A stretch of 64,000 nucleotides of DNA, from positions 2,129,849 to 2,193,848 of the forward strand of contig QANY01013727.1 in assembly GCA_003255025.1 (NCBI GenBank). Reading direction: 5' to 3'. The DNA is from Datisca glomerata (lineage: Eukaryota; Streptophyta; Magnoliopsida; Cucurbitales; Datiscaceae). The position numbers were made by a program, and so were the translations under genes. Below, in pieces: positions 1 to 12,648 of this stretch. Position 1 is the first letter of the stretch, and each line of letters starts with the position of its first letter. The notes beneath the pieces are model-generated. The model did no database searches and was not told where the DNA came from. It was given only the letters and a program-made list of their open reading frames with translations.

Positions 1-410
1 AACTATTGGCTCAAGGTTTCAGGTGGAGACCTGAAGCCCACTAGATATACTGATTCTGTTTTAAATCATATAAAGATAGTCGAAAGTCGACGTTTGGATC
101 AGTATTCACCCTAGGTGGAGGAGCTATATTCTGGAGAAGTATTAAACAATCAAGCATTGTAGATTTCACTATGGAATTCAAATATATAGCGACTTATGAA
201 GCAGCGAAAGAAGTGGTATGGCTTAGAAAATTCTATATTGATCTAGAAGTAGTTCGTGCATCGAGGGGATGTGACTGTTTTGAAGATAGTGTCAGAACAG
301 AACTTGGCTGATCCTTTTACGAAGACATTTCCTGCGAAGTCATTGGAGGGTCACGTGCGCAACATGGGGTTGAAAGAAATGCCACATTTACTTTAGGGCC
401 AGTGGGAGAT
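1..410 (+). pseudogene. Copia pol 3' end, RNase H remnant
   Basis: This is the tail of a Ty1/copia polyprotein entering from the left edge. After frameshift correction, the + strand gives the family's RNase H region: a TDS motif near 50, then a serine/glycine-rich stretch, an IKQSSI-type block near 150 and an AAKE..WLRKFY block near 200-240. It then jumps at about 257 to the C-terminal block (GDVTV.K..S). That jump removes the segment holding the HCDNSGAV and KRGKHIERK motifs seen in the copies at 19658-20267 and 35144-35425. Several frame breaks make it a clear pseudogene. It is followed directly by a polypurine tract and an LTR, so it is the 3' end of a + strand element. Confidence 0.85.
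397..410 (+). other. Polypurine tract of the copia element
   Basis: The purine-rich run ending GTGGGAGAT lies directly against the LTR start at 411. The same tract is found next to the LTRs at 35034-35044 and 48600-48608 on the - strand. It is the expected primer site for plus-strand DNA synthesis. Confidence 0.7.
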
Positions 411-2225
411 TATTGGGGGTTATGCCCACAAAGCATGCGTATTAACATTTTGATATGAAATTTAATTAGAATGACATTTTTCTTATAATTTTTATTTTAA
501 ATTATTATTGAATAATATATATAAATATCTGAAGATTCTATATCCATTAATGAGACTATGGCCTTGTATTAGTACAAGAGGATTAATATAATAAATAATG
601 AATAAAATTATCAGCAACATATTAAAATATGAAATCTTTAATGAATGGTTGCTCGTACGATTCACTAAGCATTTTGAATGCGTGTGATTTAGATCCGGAT
701 CATTGATGTATATAGACATCTTAGGTAATGTACATTATATAATGAGATTATATGACTGGGCCGGTGTGAATTATTATCTTTATCAACGTGCTATTTATTA
801 TAAAGATTTAATACACATTAATTCGATGATCATATGTAGATTATTCTTAATCCTGAGTAGTCATGATCACCTATGCATGTCTATTGATTCTTCAGATTCA
901 CCCGTTAAGGTTTATTTGTAAAATAGGCCAGTGAGTTTTGTTCTGGAGATTCAGTGATGTGGATGACTAATATCCAAGCTTTCCTAATGGATTGTATATT
1001 GGTTCCATTAAATATCTAGAACTGAATGGTTATTGAGCTCAAGTTTATAGTAAGATTATAATTAGTTATTCACTAGTGGATTAATGGTACTTAAGGATCA
1101 AGAACTATTTATAGGGGTAAAATGATAATTTTGACCAACTCTAATTTACGAATTAATAATTGGACAGAACTACATTAAATGACTATATCAGTGGACTACA
1201 TGAGAATACTCTGTAAATACATTCTATAATCACTAAGAGTTCAATTTCATATTTATAGTAGAGTAATAATGGAATTAATAAGTAAGACTATTTAATTAAT
1301 AATTTTAATTAATAATTTGATTTATTAGAGCTTAGGATTATAGGTCCATGGTCCCCAAGTCACCTCTATACTACGTAATCTAGAGTGTGAATATTTTAGG
1401 AAATGAGAAAAAGACTGACTTACAAAAAAAATTTATTCCAAGGCAAGTACATAATTATGAGATATTTTTGTGTGATTAATTAATTAAAAATTAATTAATG
1501 AATTATTTATATATATAAATATAATTTCCAGAAATTACATATATAAATAATTATCGATTATTTTTCTAATTATCGATAAGTACGACAAAATATGAAATTA
1601 GATAATTAAATTATTATTAGATAATAATTTGAAACAACTAAATCTGTTATTTGTGAAATAATAGATAATTTAGTTGATAGGGATAATCAGATATGTTAAT
1701 TTTGAATTAACTGATATTTATCTTATTAAAATAAATATTTAGTTTACAGTAATTGTCATGTGTCGATCAATGATTAGGAATCATAGATCACCATGGATTG
1801 TTGTAGTGCCACATGGCACTACAACAATAGGCGTGTAACATTACAGTGCCACACGACACTGCAGTGAGACAGACACTCGTCCTAGTGCGTTGATGATTGA
1901 TTTGGAAGATCTTGGTGTGGATATTGGACTTTACTGATCGTTGGAACGGTTTCGTGGGACGAATGATCGATCGGTTTTGCAAGGACGTTTGATATAGACT
2001 ACAAGAGGTATATGATTCCTAACCTTGGATGTTGTAGAGTTAATGTATAAATATATAATGGATCCTGACTGATTGAAAAAGAATTTTCAACAAAAAGTTT
2101 TTTTGTTATCGTGGCGTTGTGCAAGTTTTATTTTATTAAAAGATTTGATCTTTGTTAAAAGTTTAAGTTTTTGAAATGGTCTCACGCCACACGCTTCTAC
2201 TACGCACGCGCTGTAATGACCAACA
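411..2225 (+). repeat. Copia 3' LTR, family 1
   Basis: This LTR of about 1.8 kb starts TATTGGGGGTTATGCCC, where other copies start TGTTGGGGG, and ends GACCAACA. It aligns along its length with the LTRs at 20268-22941, 33114-35033, 39873-41974, 47089-48599 and 49541-51719. It is very AT-rich in the middle (about 1240-1740). A GTGCC/GGCAC hairpin cluster lies near 1800-1860, followed by a segment beginning CCTAGTGCG. It lacks about 250 bp after 1865 that are present at 14100-14500. The partner 5' LTR is outside the window. Confidence 0.85.
1801..1824. repeat. LTR hairpin palindrome
   Basis: An 11-base stem (TTGTAGTGCCA with TGGCACTACAA) closes a 2-base loop. Related GTGCC...GGCAC hairpins occur at the same LTR position in other copies, for example at 22435-22456 and 57382-57403. 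Confidence 0.85.
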
Positions 2226-5200
2226 CACAATGTGTGTTCAAATACCCGTGTATCATGACAAGTGAATAGAGCCAAGCGATATTCTCTTATTATATCATGC
2301 TCATATCTAACAGATAAAGCTCAATGATGTGTCAATATTCAACATTAATAGAGATAGTTCATCAGAGTCATGAATAAACGTACCATCACTTTCTGATATT
2401 AATGATCTGGAAGAACTAAGGGAACTAACAGGACGGAACTCACCAAGAAATGGCTCGACGGTGAAGATGCATGCCAAGAGCATATTTCATAATGCTTATT
2501 GGGAAACATGAACTTTCAAATATAACATTAGTACAATTAGATATGAATAACAAAGATGTAACAAGTGTATGTTTGCAACATTTTTCTTTTGCGTTTCCAT
2601 GTGGTATGATGATTGACAGAATCAAGAGGTATACGTCATAGCCAACTTACTTGCATGTGAATGATAATGCTCGACAATGTGTTTATAACCTCTACTAGTG
2701 GAGAAAAAATTGCATTCAGTGACGCCAACTGGAAAGTTTCCAAATAAGTAAGCATAGATGTACTTTCAACGATAAACATTATAGTATGTACGAAACTTCC
2801 CAAGCAAAAAAAATATTGTTACCTGAAGTGTCATCCTCAAACGATTCAGCCTTTGAAGGCGCATATACGTAGAAACCTATATAATACTAACTTAGAAGAT
2901 GCATATATATATGAAAATAGAATGAAACTGCCTAAGAAGGCACATATATGTGTGAACACTCTAACCACCTGTCATGGACATACTTAAAGGATCATAGATA
3001 CATTTTCATGTGTTAGCCTAACGGCAAAATGCCTAGCAATTTATTTTAAGTTTCAGCAAATTCTATCCTTTTAATAAATCATGTTTCAACGGCCAAGTTT
3101 CACTTTTGGAGGATAATTCGTGACAACGGCTAAGTTCCACTTTTAAATGCTTAATCCTAAGTCACCCCTCGCGGTAATTTTACTGTTACCCCGGGTGCAC
3201 TTAACACCGAATCGTCAACCCGCATGTTAAGGTGATTTTATCATCATTGAGGTAGCAATTGATTTGAAATACTATGCTTGAGGCACCAGACATGGTTATT
3301 TCCTGTTACCATGGGGGCATAGAATCAACATAAAAGACATTTCCTCTAAGTGGTATTATAGACGCACTTAGAGGCAGCTAAAAGCCCTTTTCATAATGAT
3401 CTCTAAGGAACCTTATAGCTTTGAAACTTTCCACTCTGAAGGCTTATCAATGTTTACTATCATGAAAGTATCTTCATATTATCCCCCTATACAAGTTTAA
3501 TGCATAGCAACTAAACTCGTACATCTTCTTTATACATTCCACTGAGGTTACTTGATGAAGACCCCTCAAATCTTGAGAATTACAGTTGTGATGGCAGGTC
3601 TTCAAGTTATTGTTTTCATTATTCGAGCGGATACATTTGTATTATTTTTGTAATGGTAAAGTTTTTGAATTAATAAGGAACATAGCATGATTGGATAGTG
3701 TGAGGATGTAGTATTGATTGTATGACACAGAGTGCATGACTGTGCTATTTATGTTGGAAGTATGTAGTATGTTGCAATCATGATAATTTTCAAGGCCAAT
3801 AGGAACATAACGCGACTCATTCGGTATACAAATACAATGTGGAAGTGACTTGTCATGATGGCATGTGTTTGGCGTACAACTGATCAAAAATCGTCATTTT
3901 GTAGTCTCAAGTTGGCGACACCGGTGCCATTACCGTCACGAGGAACTGTTGTTGGTGCCAAAATATGGAACCTAAACTGGGCGCTTGTCTGATTCATGTT
4001 GCGGAGAACTATTGAAGATGATATATTTTTTTTGGACCCCACTTTGTTGTCGGAGTACGAAAGTAGGAGTGTTGTCATATGTGTTGATTCAATATCACTC
4101 TTACAAGGTGTGCGTGGTAACCTCCCCATATCTTCCATTACCATTAGGAATCATACCAAAGAGTGTCCTGGTGGCGAGACTGGGTGGACTACATCTTTTT
4201 CCTTTCTTCGAAGACACAACTACTTTGACTAAAAAGAGTGAAGTAGTGGAAGTTTAAAAAATGTCCATACTTTTGAAATGAAAAGGTGGAACTGACTAGC
4301 CTTATTGCACTAAGGTCGTCATGTTACATGCTTCAAAGTAATGTCACCTCCCATTCCGTTCATTGCATTATTATTGTCCCATACTGCTTCTGAACCGTGA
4401 TCACATTGTCAAACTTCCCAGTTGTATGTGTATGGGTCATTTTATTGCTTCTTAGCTTTAATGGGACTTAAGTTTCAAGTCAAATGGATTTCTTTCAAGA
4501 TGATAAATAGTCGCATGTTCGTGATGGAAACTAGATTGGAAACATGACGAAAATTCACTTTAGCTCCCATATTCTTTGACAATCCTATTGCCTCATTGTT
4601 CAAGTTCACCATAACTCAAAGTGATTACTGGGATGCCACAAGATTGTAACCTTTGTTAACAGTGCATATTTACATATGTTCATGTCGGGACTCACCTTCG
4701 ATGCATATCGTCAAGGGTAAAAATTTCATCTTATCTAGAGTTTGATCACCTCCACAAGTGTGGTCATGTAGTTCTATATGACGCTTACATGTTAGAACTT
4801 TCTAGTTACATGTTGGAGAATTTGTTGACTGTGTTCAATATGGACATCAACCTTGGTGGGAGTAAAAAAAAGTAGTATCACTTAGGTGTAAGAGCAAATC
4901 ATGATCTCTATTCTGATCCATTTGACAACTCTTGACATATCTAAACGTGAATGGGGTAAGGCCAATAATCTTTTCGATAGTACACATTACCAGTGAAATA
5001 TAGATGCTTGAAAAACTTGATTTTGATGAAGGAATCCTAAAGCATCTCACATTGCTGCACTATCTAAAACCATGAAAACCTTATTGGAGAAATTTAAGTT
5101 TGACAGTAAAGTGGTGATCCTTCATTGTCTCAGATCTGAAGATGCTAGTGGAAATATACATTTTCATAAGTGACTTGACTTTGTGTGCCCCGAAATCCTT

Positions 5201-5525
5201 GATGACATAGCCAAAGCAAAGTAGTCACAAAAATCCAAGTGAAAAGAAGTGCCTAATGAAGATGTACCAACGAAGCCTGCTACAAAAGTACCTACCATTG
5301 ACAAAGGCAAAAGGGTGAACTTCCAACGAGCACTCTGATGTGTTAATCAATGGATCAATTACAATGTTGCTTGACTGTGTTCTCTATTTTTTCAAAAAAA
5401 TTGTAGTCTTCTCAAATTCGCTCTGAATTCCTAGCCATATAGTTGAACATATTTTGCTATTTTCCATTATTTTTGGTACATTATTTTATGTATGCACATT
5501 CTCCCCTCCTCAGATGCACCCAGAG
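2226..5525. other. Degenerate non-5S sequence, no supported gene
   Basis: About 3.3 kb between the copia LTR and the minisatellite. It holds only short open frames with no family I recognise. A weak coding-like stretch on the + strand at about 5055-5335 reads in one frame with two or three stops (a KTMKTLLEKFKFDSK start and a PTIDKGKRVNF end). It may be a retroelement gag/pol relic, but I cannot assign it. Sequence at about 3165-3290 resembles the 112-bp minisatellite further on: both share a run like CTGTTACC..GGGTG.ACTT. This suggests the whole stretch belongs to one old element. Confidence 0.4.
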
Positions 5526-5820
5526 TGATAGTCCATACCTACATCATACCTCATGATAATTATGTCGTCACCTCTGGTGCACTCAGAGAGATAGTTGAGA
5601 TACGTCCAATCCCAGGATACACTTCGTGATAATTTATCATTACCACATATGTACCTGGCGAAGTGAAAAACCATTCTAAGCTACCTATGAGAATGCACGC
5701 TTAGAAGTGAGATACGTCCAGTCCCAGCCTACACCTCCTGATCATTTGTTGTTACCATGGGTGTACTTGGCGAAGTGAAATAATCATTTTAAGTGACATG
5801 TGACATGCACACTTTGAATT
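5526..5820. repeat. 112-bp tandem minisatellite
   Basis: Two full copies start with GAGATACGTCCA at 5597 and 5709, and GAGATACC recurs at 5821, so the period is exactly 112 bp. A diverged partial copy precedes them (GTGATAGTCCATACC at 5526). The copies share a central run like CTTGGCGAAGTGAAA. Minisatellites of this kind are known in the 3' untranslated region of Tat/Ogre-type Ty3 retrotransposons, which suits the LTR-like end just downstream. Confidence 0.75.
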
Positions 5821-6300
5821 GAGATACCATCATAAACCACAATCGCATGGAACCTGCCATGTGAAGGTATGGTAATGTGAACCACTGGTCATGAAAGATG
5901 TCATTGGCATTGATGAGCTAGTGCGAGAGTCTATTTTCTACTGGCTTGAAGTGTGCTCGCTGATCATGAATGTACTAGTGTGAAAGAGTGCACCATCATG
6001 ATAGATGTGCTAGCGTGAGGGCGTGCGCCACACGCTTTGTGGGAGGTACCGTCGTAGTGTGCAACCATAAAGTATCACATGAGGCATCATTATAAGGTGT
6101 CACTGGAGGTATCTTTGTAGATCACGTCATGGAGCATCGTCTTGATATGTGATAATTACATCTTAGATGAGTTATAAGAGGCTCATTTATAGGTGTACTA
6201 TGGGAGGCTCCTTCGTGGGTGTGCTATGAGTGTAGTGACATGTATGTTATGGCAGTATAGTGGCAGTTGTGCTTTGACAACATGGTGACTGATGTGCTAT
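5821..6300. other. GT-rich low-complexity stretch, no gene
   Basis: This stretch has many short imperfect repeats of the type GTGCTATGAG/GTATCATG (about 5930-6290) and no coding potential. It may continue the minisatellite-bearing element. Confidence 0.4.
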
Positions 6301-6753
6301 CAAGTTCCTTATTTATTCCAATATATATTTCTTTATCTTTTAAATTTAGTTTAGGTTATTTATACACTTTAGGACTCTTTAGGCTTCTAGTTTTTTTTCT
6401 ATTTAAGCATGGTTTCACAATATATTAAACAACTTTGATCAATATAATTTCTTTGTGAGAGTTTTCTCTTTGCTCCTTATTAGAAATTCTCAAACTTATC
6501 AAGAATATTATTGTGGCATCTAAAACCTAGACTTATCATTCACTTTTCCTTTTTGTTCTTAAGTGTGGCGTCTAAACCATTCTTTTGGTTCATTTTAAAG
6601 CATCAATTTGGGTCTTAGGTGATATACCTAAGGTTAGCTTTGTGCCATAGAGAATGGGTTGGGGTTTTTTCTTCTTTAAAATTGATCTTTGGGTTCATGA
6701 ACCATCATTGTTATCGAGTTTCATCACAAAGCGATAGTGAGGTTCATATCACA
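6300..6753 (+). repeat. Possible 3' end of a Ty3-type LTR
   Basis: The sequence has an LTR R-U5 appearance: an AT-rich block, GAGAGTTTTCTCTTTGCTCC near 6460, and GTGGCATCTAAAACCTAGAC near 6514 with a diverged repeat GTGGCGTCTAAACC near 6565. It ends TATCACA directly against 5S sequence. The repeated GTGGCGTCTAAACC wording is what I associate with Tat/Ogre LTRs, but no pol domain or second LTR is visible, so the assignment is an inference. Confidence 0.35.
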
Positions 6754-6960
6754 AGTGGCCACCCAAATTAGTACTACTCTCGCAAAGTACGCTTAACTTC
6801 AAAGTTCAGATTGAATCCAGTGCTTTAGTACTAGTATGATCGAACCCGTAAGGTTGTGTGAAGAAAATGTAGTTAAGCCTGTCCTTGGGCTCACGATGGA
6901 AAGCTTTATAGACTAGACTAGGGAGATTTGGGGTCGGATCGAAGTAAAAAAAGAAAAAGT

Positions 6961-7079
6961 GGAGTGCAACACGAATACTTCCTAAGTGGTTACCCAACTT
7001 AGTAATACTCTCACCCAAGCACACTTAACTTCAGAGTTCTATTGTGATCCGATGGTTTAATACTCGTATGATCGCACCC
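6961..7079 (-). rRNA. 5S rRNA-like copy, full length
   Basis: First complete 119-bp copy after the left junction. The 5' end (GGGTGCGATCATACGAG) is well kept. Box A is altered (AAGTGTGCTTGGG instead of AAGCGTGCTTGGG). A T-rich tract follows at 6949-6960. Probably silent. Confidence 0.8.
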
Positions 7080-7600
7080 GTAAGTTGATGCGAAGAAAAT
7101 GTTGTTATGCCTTACCTTGGGCTGACAATTAGAAGCGGTGTAGAATAGAACAGGGAGATTTAAAGTCAGATGGAGGTAAAACAAGAAAAAGAGGAGTGCA
7201 ACACGAGGACTTCTAAAGTGGTCACCAACTTAGTACTACTCTCACCCAAGCACGCATAACTTCAGAGTTTTGATGGGATCTGATGCTTTAGTGGTGTCAT
7301 GATCGCACACCTTGGGCTCTTGATGGGAAGCGATAAAAACTACACCAGGAGATTTGATGTCGGATCGAAGTAAAAAAAGAAAAATGGGAGTGCATCTCGA
7401 GGACTTCCTAAGTGGTCACCACATTTAGTACAACTCTCACGAAAGCACATTTAACTTCATAGCTATGAGCGGATCGGGTGCTTTAGTGTTGGTATGATTC
7501 CACCCGTAGGGTGATGAAAAGAAAAAAATTGTTAAGCCTTACGTGTGTTGACTAGAACGGGGGATATTTGAGATCAGATCGAAGTAAAAAAAGAAAAAGA

Positions 7601-7719
7601 GGAGTCCAACACGAGGACTTCCCAAGTGGTAACACAACTTAGTACCACTTTCACCCAAGCAAGCTTAACTTTAGAGTTCTAATGGGAGCTAGTGCTTTAG
7701 TGCAAGTATGATTGTACCC
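7601..7719 (-). rRNA. 5S rRNA-like copy, full length
   Basis: 119 bp. The 3' half is close to the block consensus, but box A reads AAGCTTGCTTGGG and the start is GGGTACAATC, so both the internal promoter and the 5' end are mutated. The copy at 8293-8411 shares the AAGCTTGC change and a GGGAGCTAGTG run, which marks the two as duplicates. Confidence 0.8.
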
Positions 7720-8524
7720 GTAAGGTTATGTGAAAAATATTTCGTTAAGCCTTACCTTGGGCTCATGAAGTGGTGTAGATTAGACCTGAGAGATTTAGGG
7801 TCAGATCAAAGTAAAATAAGAAAAAGAGGAGTGCAACTCAAGTACTTCTCAAATGGTCACCCAACTTAGGACTACTCTCACCCAAAGCACACTTAACATC
7901 AAAGTTGGGTTGGGATTCAGTTCTTTAGTGCTGATATGATCTCACCCATAAGGTGAGGCCACAAAAATGTCTTTAATCCTTACCTTGGACTCACGAAGGG
8001 AAGCGATATAGACTACACCCGAGAGATTTGATGTCGGATCGAAGTAAAAAAATAAAAAGGGGAGTGCAACACTAGGACTTCCTAAGTGGTCACCCAACTT
8101 AGTATAACTCTTACAAAAACACATTTTACGTTGGAGCTATGATTGGATCTGGTGCTTTAGTGTTGGTATGATTGCACCCGTAGGCTTACGAAAAGAAAAT
8201 GTTGTTAAGCCTTAGGTGTGGCTCACGATGAGAAGCGGTGTTGAGTAGAACGAGGATAATTGAGATTGGATCGAAGTAAAAAAAGAAAAAGAGGAGTGCA
8301 ACATGAGGACTTCCCAAGTGGTAACCCAACTTAGTACTACTTTCGCCCAAGCAAGCTTAACTTCAGAGTTCTAATGGGAGCTAGTGCTTTAGTGTTGGTA
8401 TGATCACAACCGTAAGGTGATGCAAAGAAAATGTCGTTAACCCTTACCTTGGGCTCATGATGGGAAGCGATGTAAACTAGACCGGGGAGATTTAGGGTTG
8501 GATCGAAGTGAAAAAAGAAAAAGA

Positions 8525-8643
8525 GGAGTCCAACACAAGGACTTCCCAAGTGGTCACCCAATTTAGTACTACTCTCGCCCAAGCACGCTTTAATTCAAAG
8601 TTTTGTTGGGCTCTGATGCTTTAGTGCTAGTATGATTGCATTC
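8525..8643 (-). rRNA. 5S rRNA-like copy, near-intact promoter
   Basis: 119 bp. It keeps AGCGTGCTTGGGCGAGAGTA across box A and the intermediate element, but the AAGTTAA part is broken (GAATTAA). The 5' end reads GAATGCAATC. Better preserved than most of this block; likely still a pseudogene. Confidence 0.8.
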
Positions 8644-10986
8644 GTAAGGTGATGTGAAGAAAATGTCGATACGCCTTACCTTTTACTCACGATTGGAAGC
8701 GGTGTAGACTAGAGCAGGCAGATTTGAGGTCAGGTCAAAGAAAAAGAAATAAGGAGGACAGCAACACGAAGACATCCCAAGTGCTCACCCAACTTAATAT
8801 TACTCTCGCCCAAGAACGCTTAACTTTGGAGTTCTGACGAGAACTGATGCTTTAGTACTGGTATGATCACACTCGTGAGGTGACGCAAAGATAATGTCAT
8901 TAACCCTTATCTTGGGCTCACGTTTGGAAGTGGTGTAGACTAGACGGGAGATATTTGGGGTCGGGTCGAAGAAAAAAGAAAAAAGAGGAGATCAACATGA
9001 AGACATCCCAAGTGGTCACCCAACTTAGTACTACTCTCGCCCAAGCATGCTTAAATTCTGTGTTGTGATGAGATTCTGTGCTTTTGTCCTGGTATGATCG
9101 CACCGGTAAGGTGATGCAAACAAAATGTAGTTAAGCCTTACCTTCTTCTCACGATGGGAAGCATTGTAGACTAGGCTTAGCAGATTTGAGGTCAGATCGA
9201 TGAAAAAAAATAAAAAAGAGGAGTGCAACATGAGGACTTCCCAAGTGTTCACCCAAATTAGTACTACCCTCACTAACACATGCTTAAATTCAGACCTATG
9301 ATAGGATACGGTGCTTTAGTATAGGTATGAGAAGAATATGTCATTAAGCCTTACGTTGGGCTTACGATGGGAAGCGTTAAAGACTAGACTAGGGAGATAT
9401 GGGGTCAGATCAAAGTAAAATAAAAGAAATAGAGGAATGCAATGCGAGATTTTCCTAAGTGGTCACCGAACTTAGTACTACTCTCGCACAAGCGTGATAA
9501 ACTTAACAATTTAGATGGGAACTAATGCTTTAGAGCTGGCATGATAACACCAGTAAGGTGATGCGAAGAAAATTTTTTCAAGCCTTACCTTGGGCTCAAG
9601 ATAGGACGCGGTGTAGACTAGACCAGGGAGATTTGGGGTCAGATCAAAGTAAAAAAAGAAAGAGGTGTGCAACACGAGGACTTCCCAATTGTCACCCAAC
9701 TTAGTACTAGTCTCGCACAAGCATGCTAAACTTAAGAGTTCAGATGGGATCTAATTCTTTAGTGCTGGTATGATCACACGAGTAATGTGATGCGAAGAAA
9801 ATTTTGGTAAGCCTTACCTTGGGCTCACGATGGGATGCGGTGTAGAGTAGACCGGGAGATTTGAGGTCAGATCGATGTAAAAAAAGTAAAAGAGGAGTGC
9901 AACAGGAGGACTTCCCAATTGTCACCCAACTTAGTACTACTCTCGTCCAAGCACGCTTAACTTAGGAGTTCTGATAGAATCTAAAGCTTTAGTCTTGGTA
10001 TGATCGCACCCATAAGATGAGGCGAAGTAAATGTCGTTAAACCTTAAGTTGGGCTCACGATGGGATGCGGTGTGGACTATACTAGGAAGATTTGGGGTTA
10101 GATCCAAATTAAAAAGGAAAAAAAGGAGTGCAACAAGAGGACATCCAAGTGGTCACTCAACTTAGTATCTCACCCAAGCCCACTTAACTTCATAGTTATG
10201 TGGCGATCTGGTGCTTTAATGCTGGTATGATCGCACCTGTAAGGTGATGCAAAGAAAATGTCGTTAAGCCTTACCTTGGGCTCACAATTACAAGTGGTGT
10301 GGACTAGATTGGGGAAGTTTGGGGTCGGATCGAAGTAAAAAAAAAAGAGGAGTGCAACACGAGGACTTCCCAAGTGGTCACCCAATTTAGTACTACTTTT
10401 GACCAAAGCACGTTTAACTTCGAAGTTGTGAGGTGAAGAAAATGTCGTAAAGCCTTACCATGGGCTCACGATGGGAAGTGGTGTAGTCTACACCGAAGAG
10501 ATTTGGGGTCGGATCGAAGTAAAAGAAGAAAAAGAGGAATGCAACACGAGGACTTCCCAAGTTGTCACCGAACTTAATACAACTCTCGCCAAAGCATGCT
10601 TAACTCCAAAGCTATGATCAGATCTGGTGCTTTAGTATTGGTATTATTGCACTGGTAGGTTGATGTGAAGAAATGTCATGAAGCCTTACCTTGGGCTCAC
10701 GGTGGGATGCAGTGTTGTCTAGATCGGAGAGATTTGGGGTCGGATTTAAGTAAAAAAAGAAAATGAGGAGTGCAACACGAGGCCTTCCCAAGTGGTAACC
10801 CAACTTAGTACTATTTTTTCGTTTAGTGTTTTGATGGGATTCGATGCTTTAGTGTTGGAATGATCACACCTGAAAGGTGATGTCAATAAAATATCGTTAA
10901 CTCTTGCCTTAGGCTCATGATCGGAAGTAGTGTAGACTAGACTATGGAGATTTGTGGTCCGATCAAAGTAAAAAAAGAAAAAAGAG

Positions 10987-11105
10987 GGGATGCAACACGA
11001 GGACTTCCTAAGTGGTTACCTAATTTAGTACTATTCTCGCCTAAGTACGCCTAACTTCGGAGTTCATATGGGGTTCGGTGCTTTAGTGCTGGAATGATCA
11101 CACTC
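10987..11105 (-). rRNA. 5S rRNA-like copy with the common plant 3' end
   Basis: Unlike its neighbours, which end GTTGCACTCC, this copy ends GTTGCATCCC, the 3' end usual in plant 5S RNA as I know it. Box A and the C box are mutated (AGGCGTACTTAGG), so it is not a better gene overall. Confidence 0.75.
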
Positions 11106-12648
11106 GTAAGGTGATACAAAGAAAATGTCGTTAAGCCTTACCTAAGGCTCACGATGGGAAGCGGTGTAAACTAGACAGGGGAGATTTGGGGTTAGATCGA
11201 AGTACAACAAATAAAAAGAAGAGTGTAACACGAGGACTTCCCCACTGGTCACAAAGCATAGTACTACTCATGCTTAACATCAGAGTTCTAACCTGTATTT
11301 TAGTGCTAGTATGATTGCACCCGTAAGGTGATACGAAATTTTTTTTGTTAAGTCTTGGGGTCGGATCGAGGTAAAAAAAGAAAAAAAAGAGGAGTGCAAC
11401 ATGAGCATTTTCCAAATGGTCACCAAACATAGTACTATCTCACGAAATCACATTTAACTTCAGAGCTACGATCGGTTCTGGTGCTTTAGTGCTTGTATGA
11501 TTGCACCCGTAAAGTCATAAGAAGAAAATGTCGTTAAGCCTTACCTTGGGCTCATGATAGGAAGCAGTGTTGTGTAGATCAAGGAGTTTTGGAGAACGAT
11601 CGAAGTAAAAAAATAAAAAGAAGAGTGCAACGCAAGGACTTCTCAAGTGATTACCCAACTTAGTAGTACTATTGCCCAAGCATGCTTAATTTCAGAGTCC
11701 TGATGGGATCTGTTGCTTTAGTGCTGGTATAATCGCAAATGTAAAGTTTTGTGAAGTAAATGTCGTTAAGCCTCCTTACCTTAGGCTCATGATTGGAAGC
11801 GGTATAGATTACACCAGGGAGATTTAGTGTCGGATCGATGTTAAAAAAAGTGGAATGCAACATGAGAACTTCCCAAGTGGTCACCCAATTTAGTAATTCT
11901 CTCACCAAAGCACACTTAACTTCGGAGCTCTGATCTAATCAGGTGTTTTAGTGCTGGTATGATTGCACTCGCAAAGTGATGCGAAGAAAATGTCGTTATG
12001 CCTTACCTTTAGGCTCACTATGGGAAGCGGTGTAGACTAGACCTGGGAGATTTGGGGTCGGATCGAAGTGAAAAAAGAAAAAGAGGAGTGCAACACAAGG
12101 ACTTCCCAAACGGTCGCCAAACTTAGTACTACTCGCGCCCAAAGCACGCTTAACTTTCGAGTTGTGATGGGATTTCATGCTTTAGTGCTGGAATGATCGT
12201 AAGGTTATGCGAAGAAAATGTATAAGCCTTACCTTGGGCTCACGGTGGGATTCAGTGTATACTAGACCGGGGAGATTTGGGGTCGGATCGAAGTAAAAAA
12301 AGTAAAAGAGGAGTGTAATATGAGGACATCCTAAGTGGTCACCCAACTTAGTACTACTCTAGTCCAAGCACGCTTAACTAAAAAGTTCTAATGGGATCCG
12401 ATGCTTTAGTGCTGGTATGATCAATGAAAATGTAGTTAAACCTCATCTTGGGCTCACAATGGGAAGCGGTGTAGACTAGACATCGAAGTAAAAAAAGAGG
12501 AGTCCAACACGAGAACTTCTCAAGTGGTCACTCAACTTAGTATTATCGCTCAAGCTCGCTTGAATTTTGAAGATCTTATGGGATCGAGTGCGTTAGTGCT
12601 AGTATGATCGCACCCATACAATGATGAGAAGAAAATGAAGTTAAGCTT

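Larger units (their letters stand above)
6754..12648 (-). repeat. 5S rDNA tandem array, block 1 (27 units)
   Basis: Tandem units, with the RNA sense on the - strand. Gene copies lie at 6754-6847 (3' end cut), 6961-7079, 7193-7310, 7387-7505, 7601-7719, 7828-7947, 8061-8179, 8293-8411, 8525-8643, 8753-8874, 8987-9105, 9220-9330, 9434-9552, 9664-9781, 9894-10011, 10125-10238, 10349-10430 (cut), 10536-10655, 10767-10871 (deleted), 10987-11105, 11219-11322, 11391-11508, 11622-11740, 11852-11970, 12085-12199, 12310-12422 and 12499-12615. The spacer has an oligo-T tract after each gene and a shared CTTACCTTGGGCTCACGATG block. C-to-T and G-to-A changes at CpG sites are common, as expected of methylated silent rDNA. 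Confidence 0.93.

Noticed and set aside
492..921. Short open frames inside the LTR (492-719, 703-921) and their counterpart at 51412-51648
   Set aside because: They lie in the AT-rich LTR and exist in several copies only because the LTR is repeated; no conserved protein signature.
3642..4257. Open frames of 78-90 residues on both strands at 3642-4257
   Set aside because: No recognisable domain, overlapping frames on both strands, and degenerate surroundings; nothing supports a gene.
6754..12648. A recurring family of 60-120-residue minus-strand open frames (LGDHLGSPRVALLFFF..., HTSTKAPDPI-type) across all four 5S blocks
   Set aside because: They are chance reading frames through the 5S gene plus oligo-T tract and spacer. 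They repeat because the DNA repeats, and start and stop positions vary from copy to copy.
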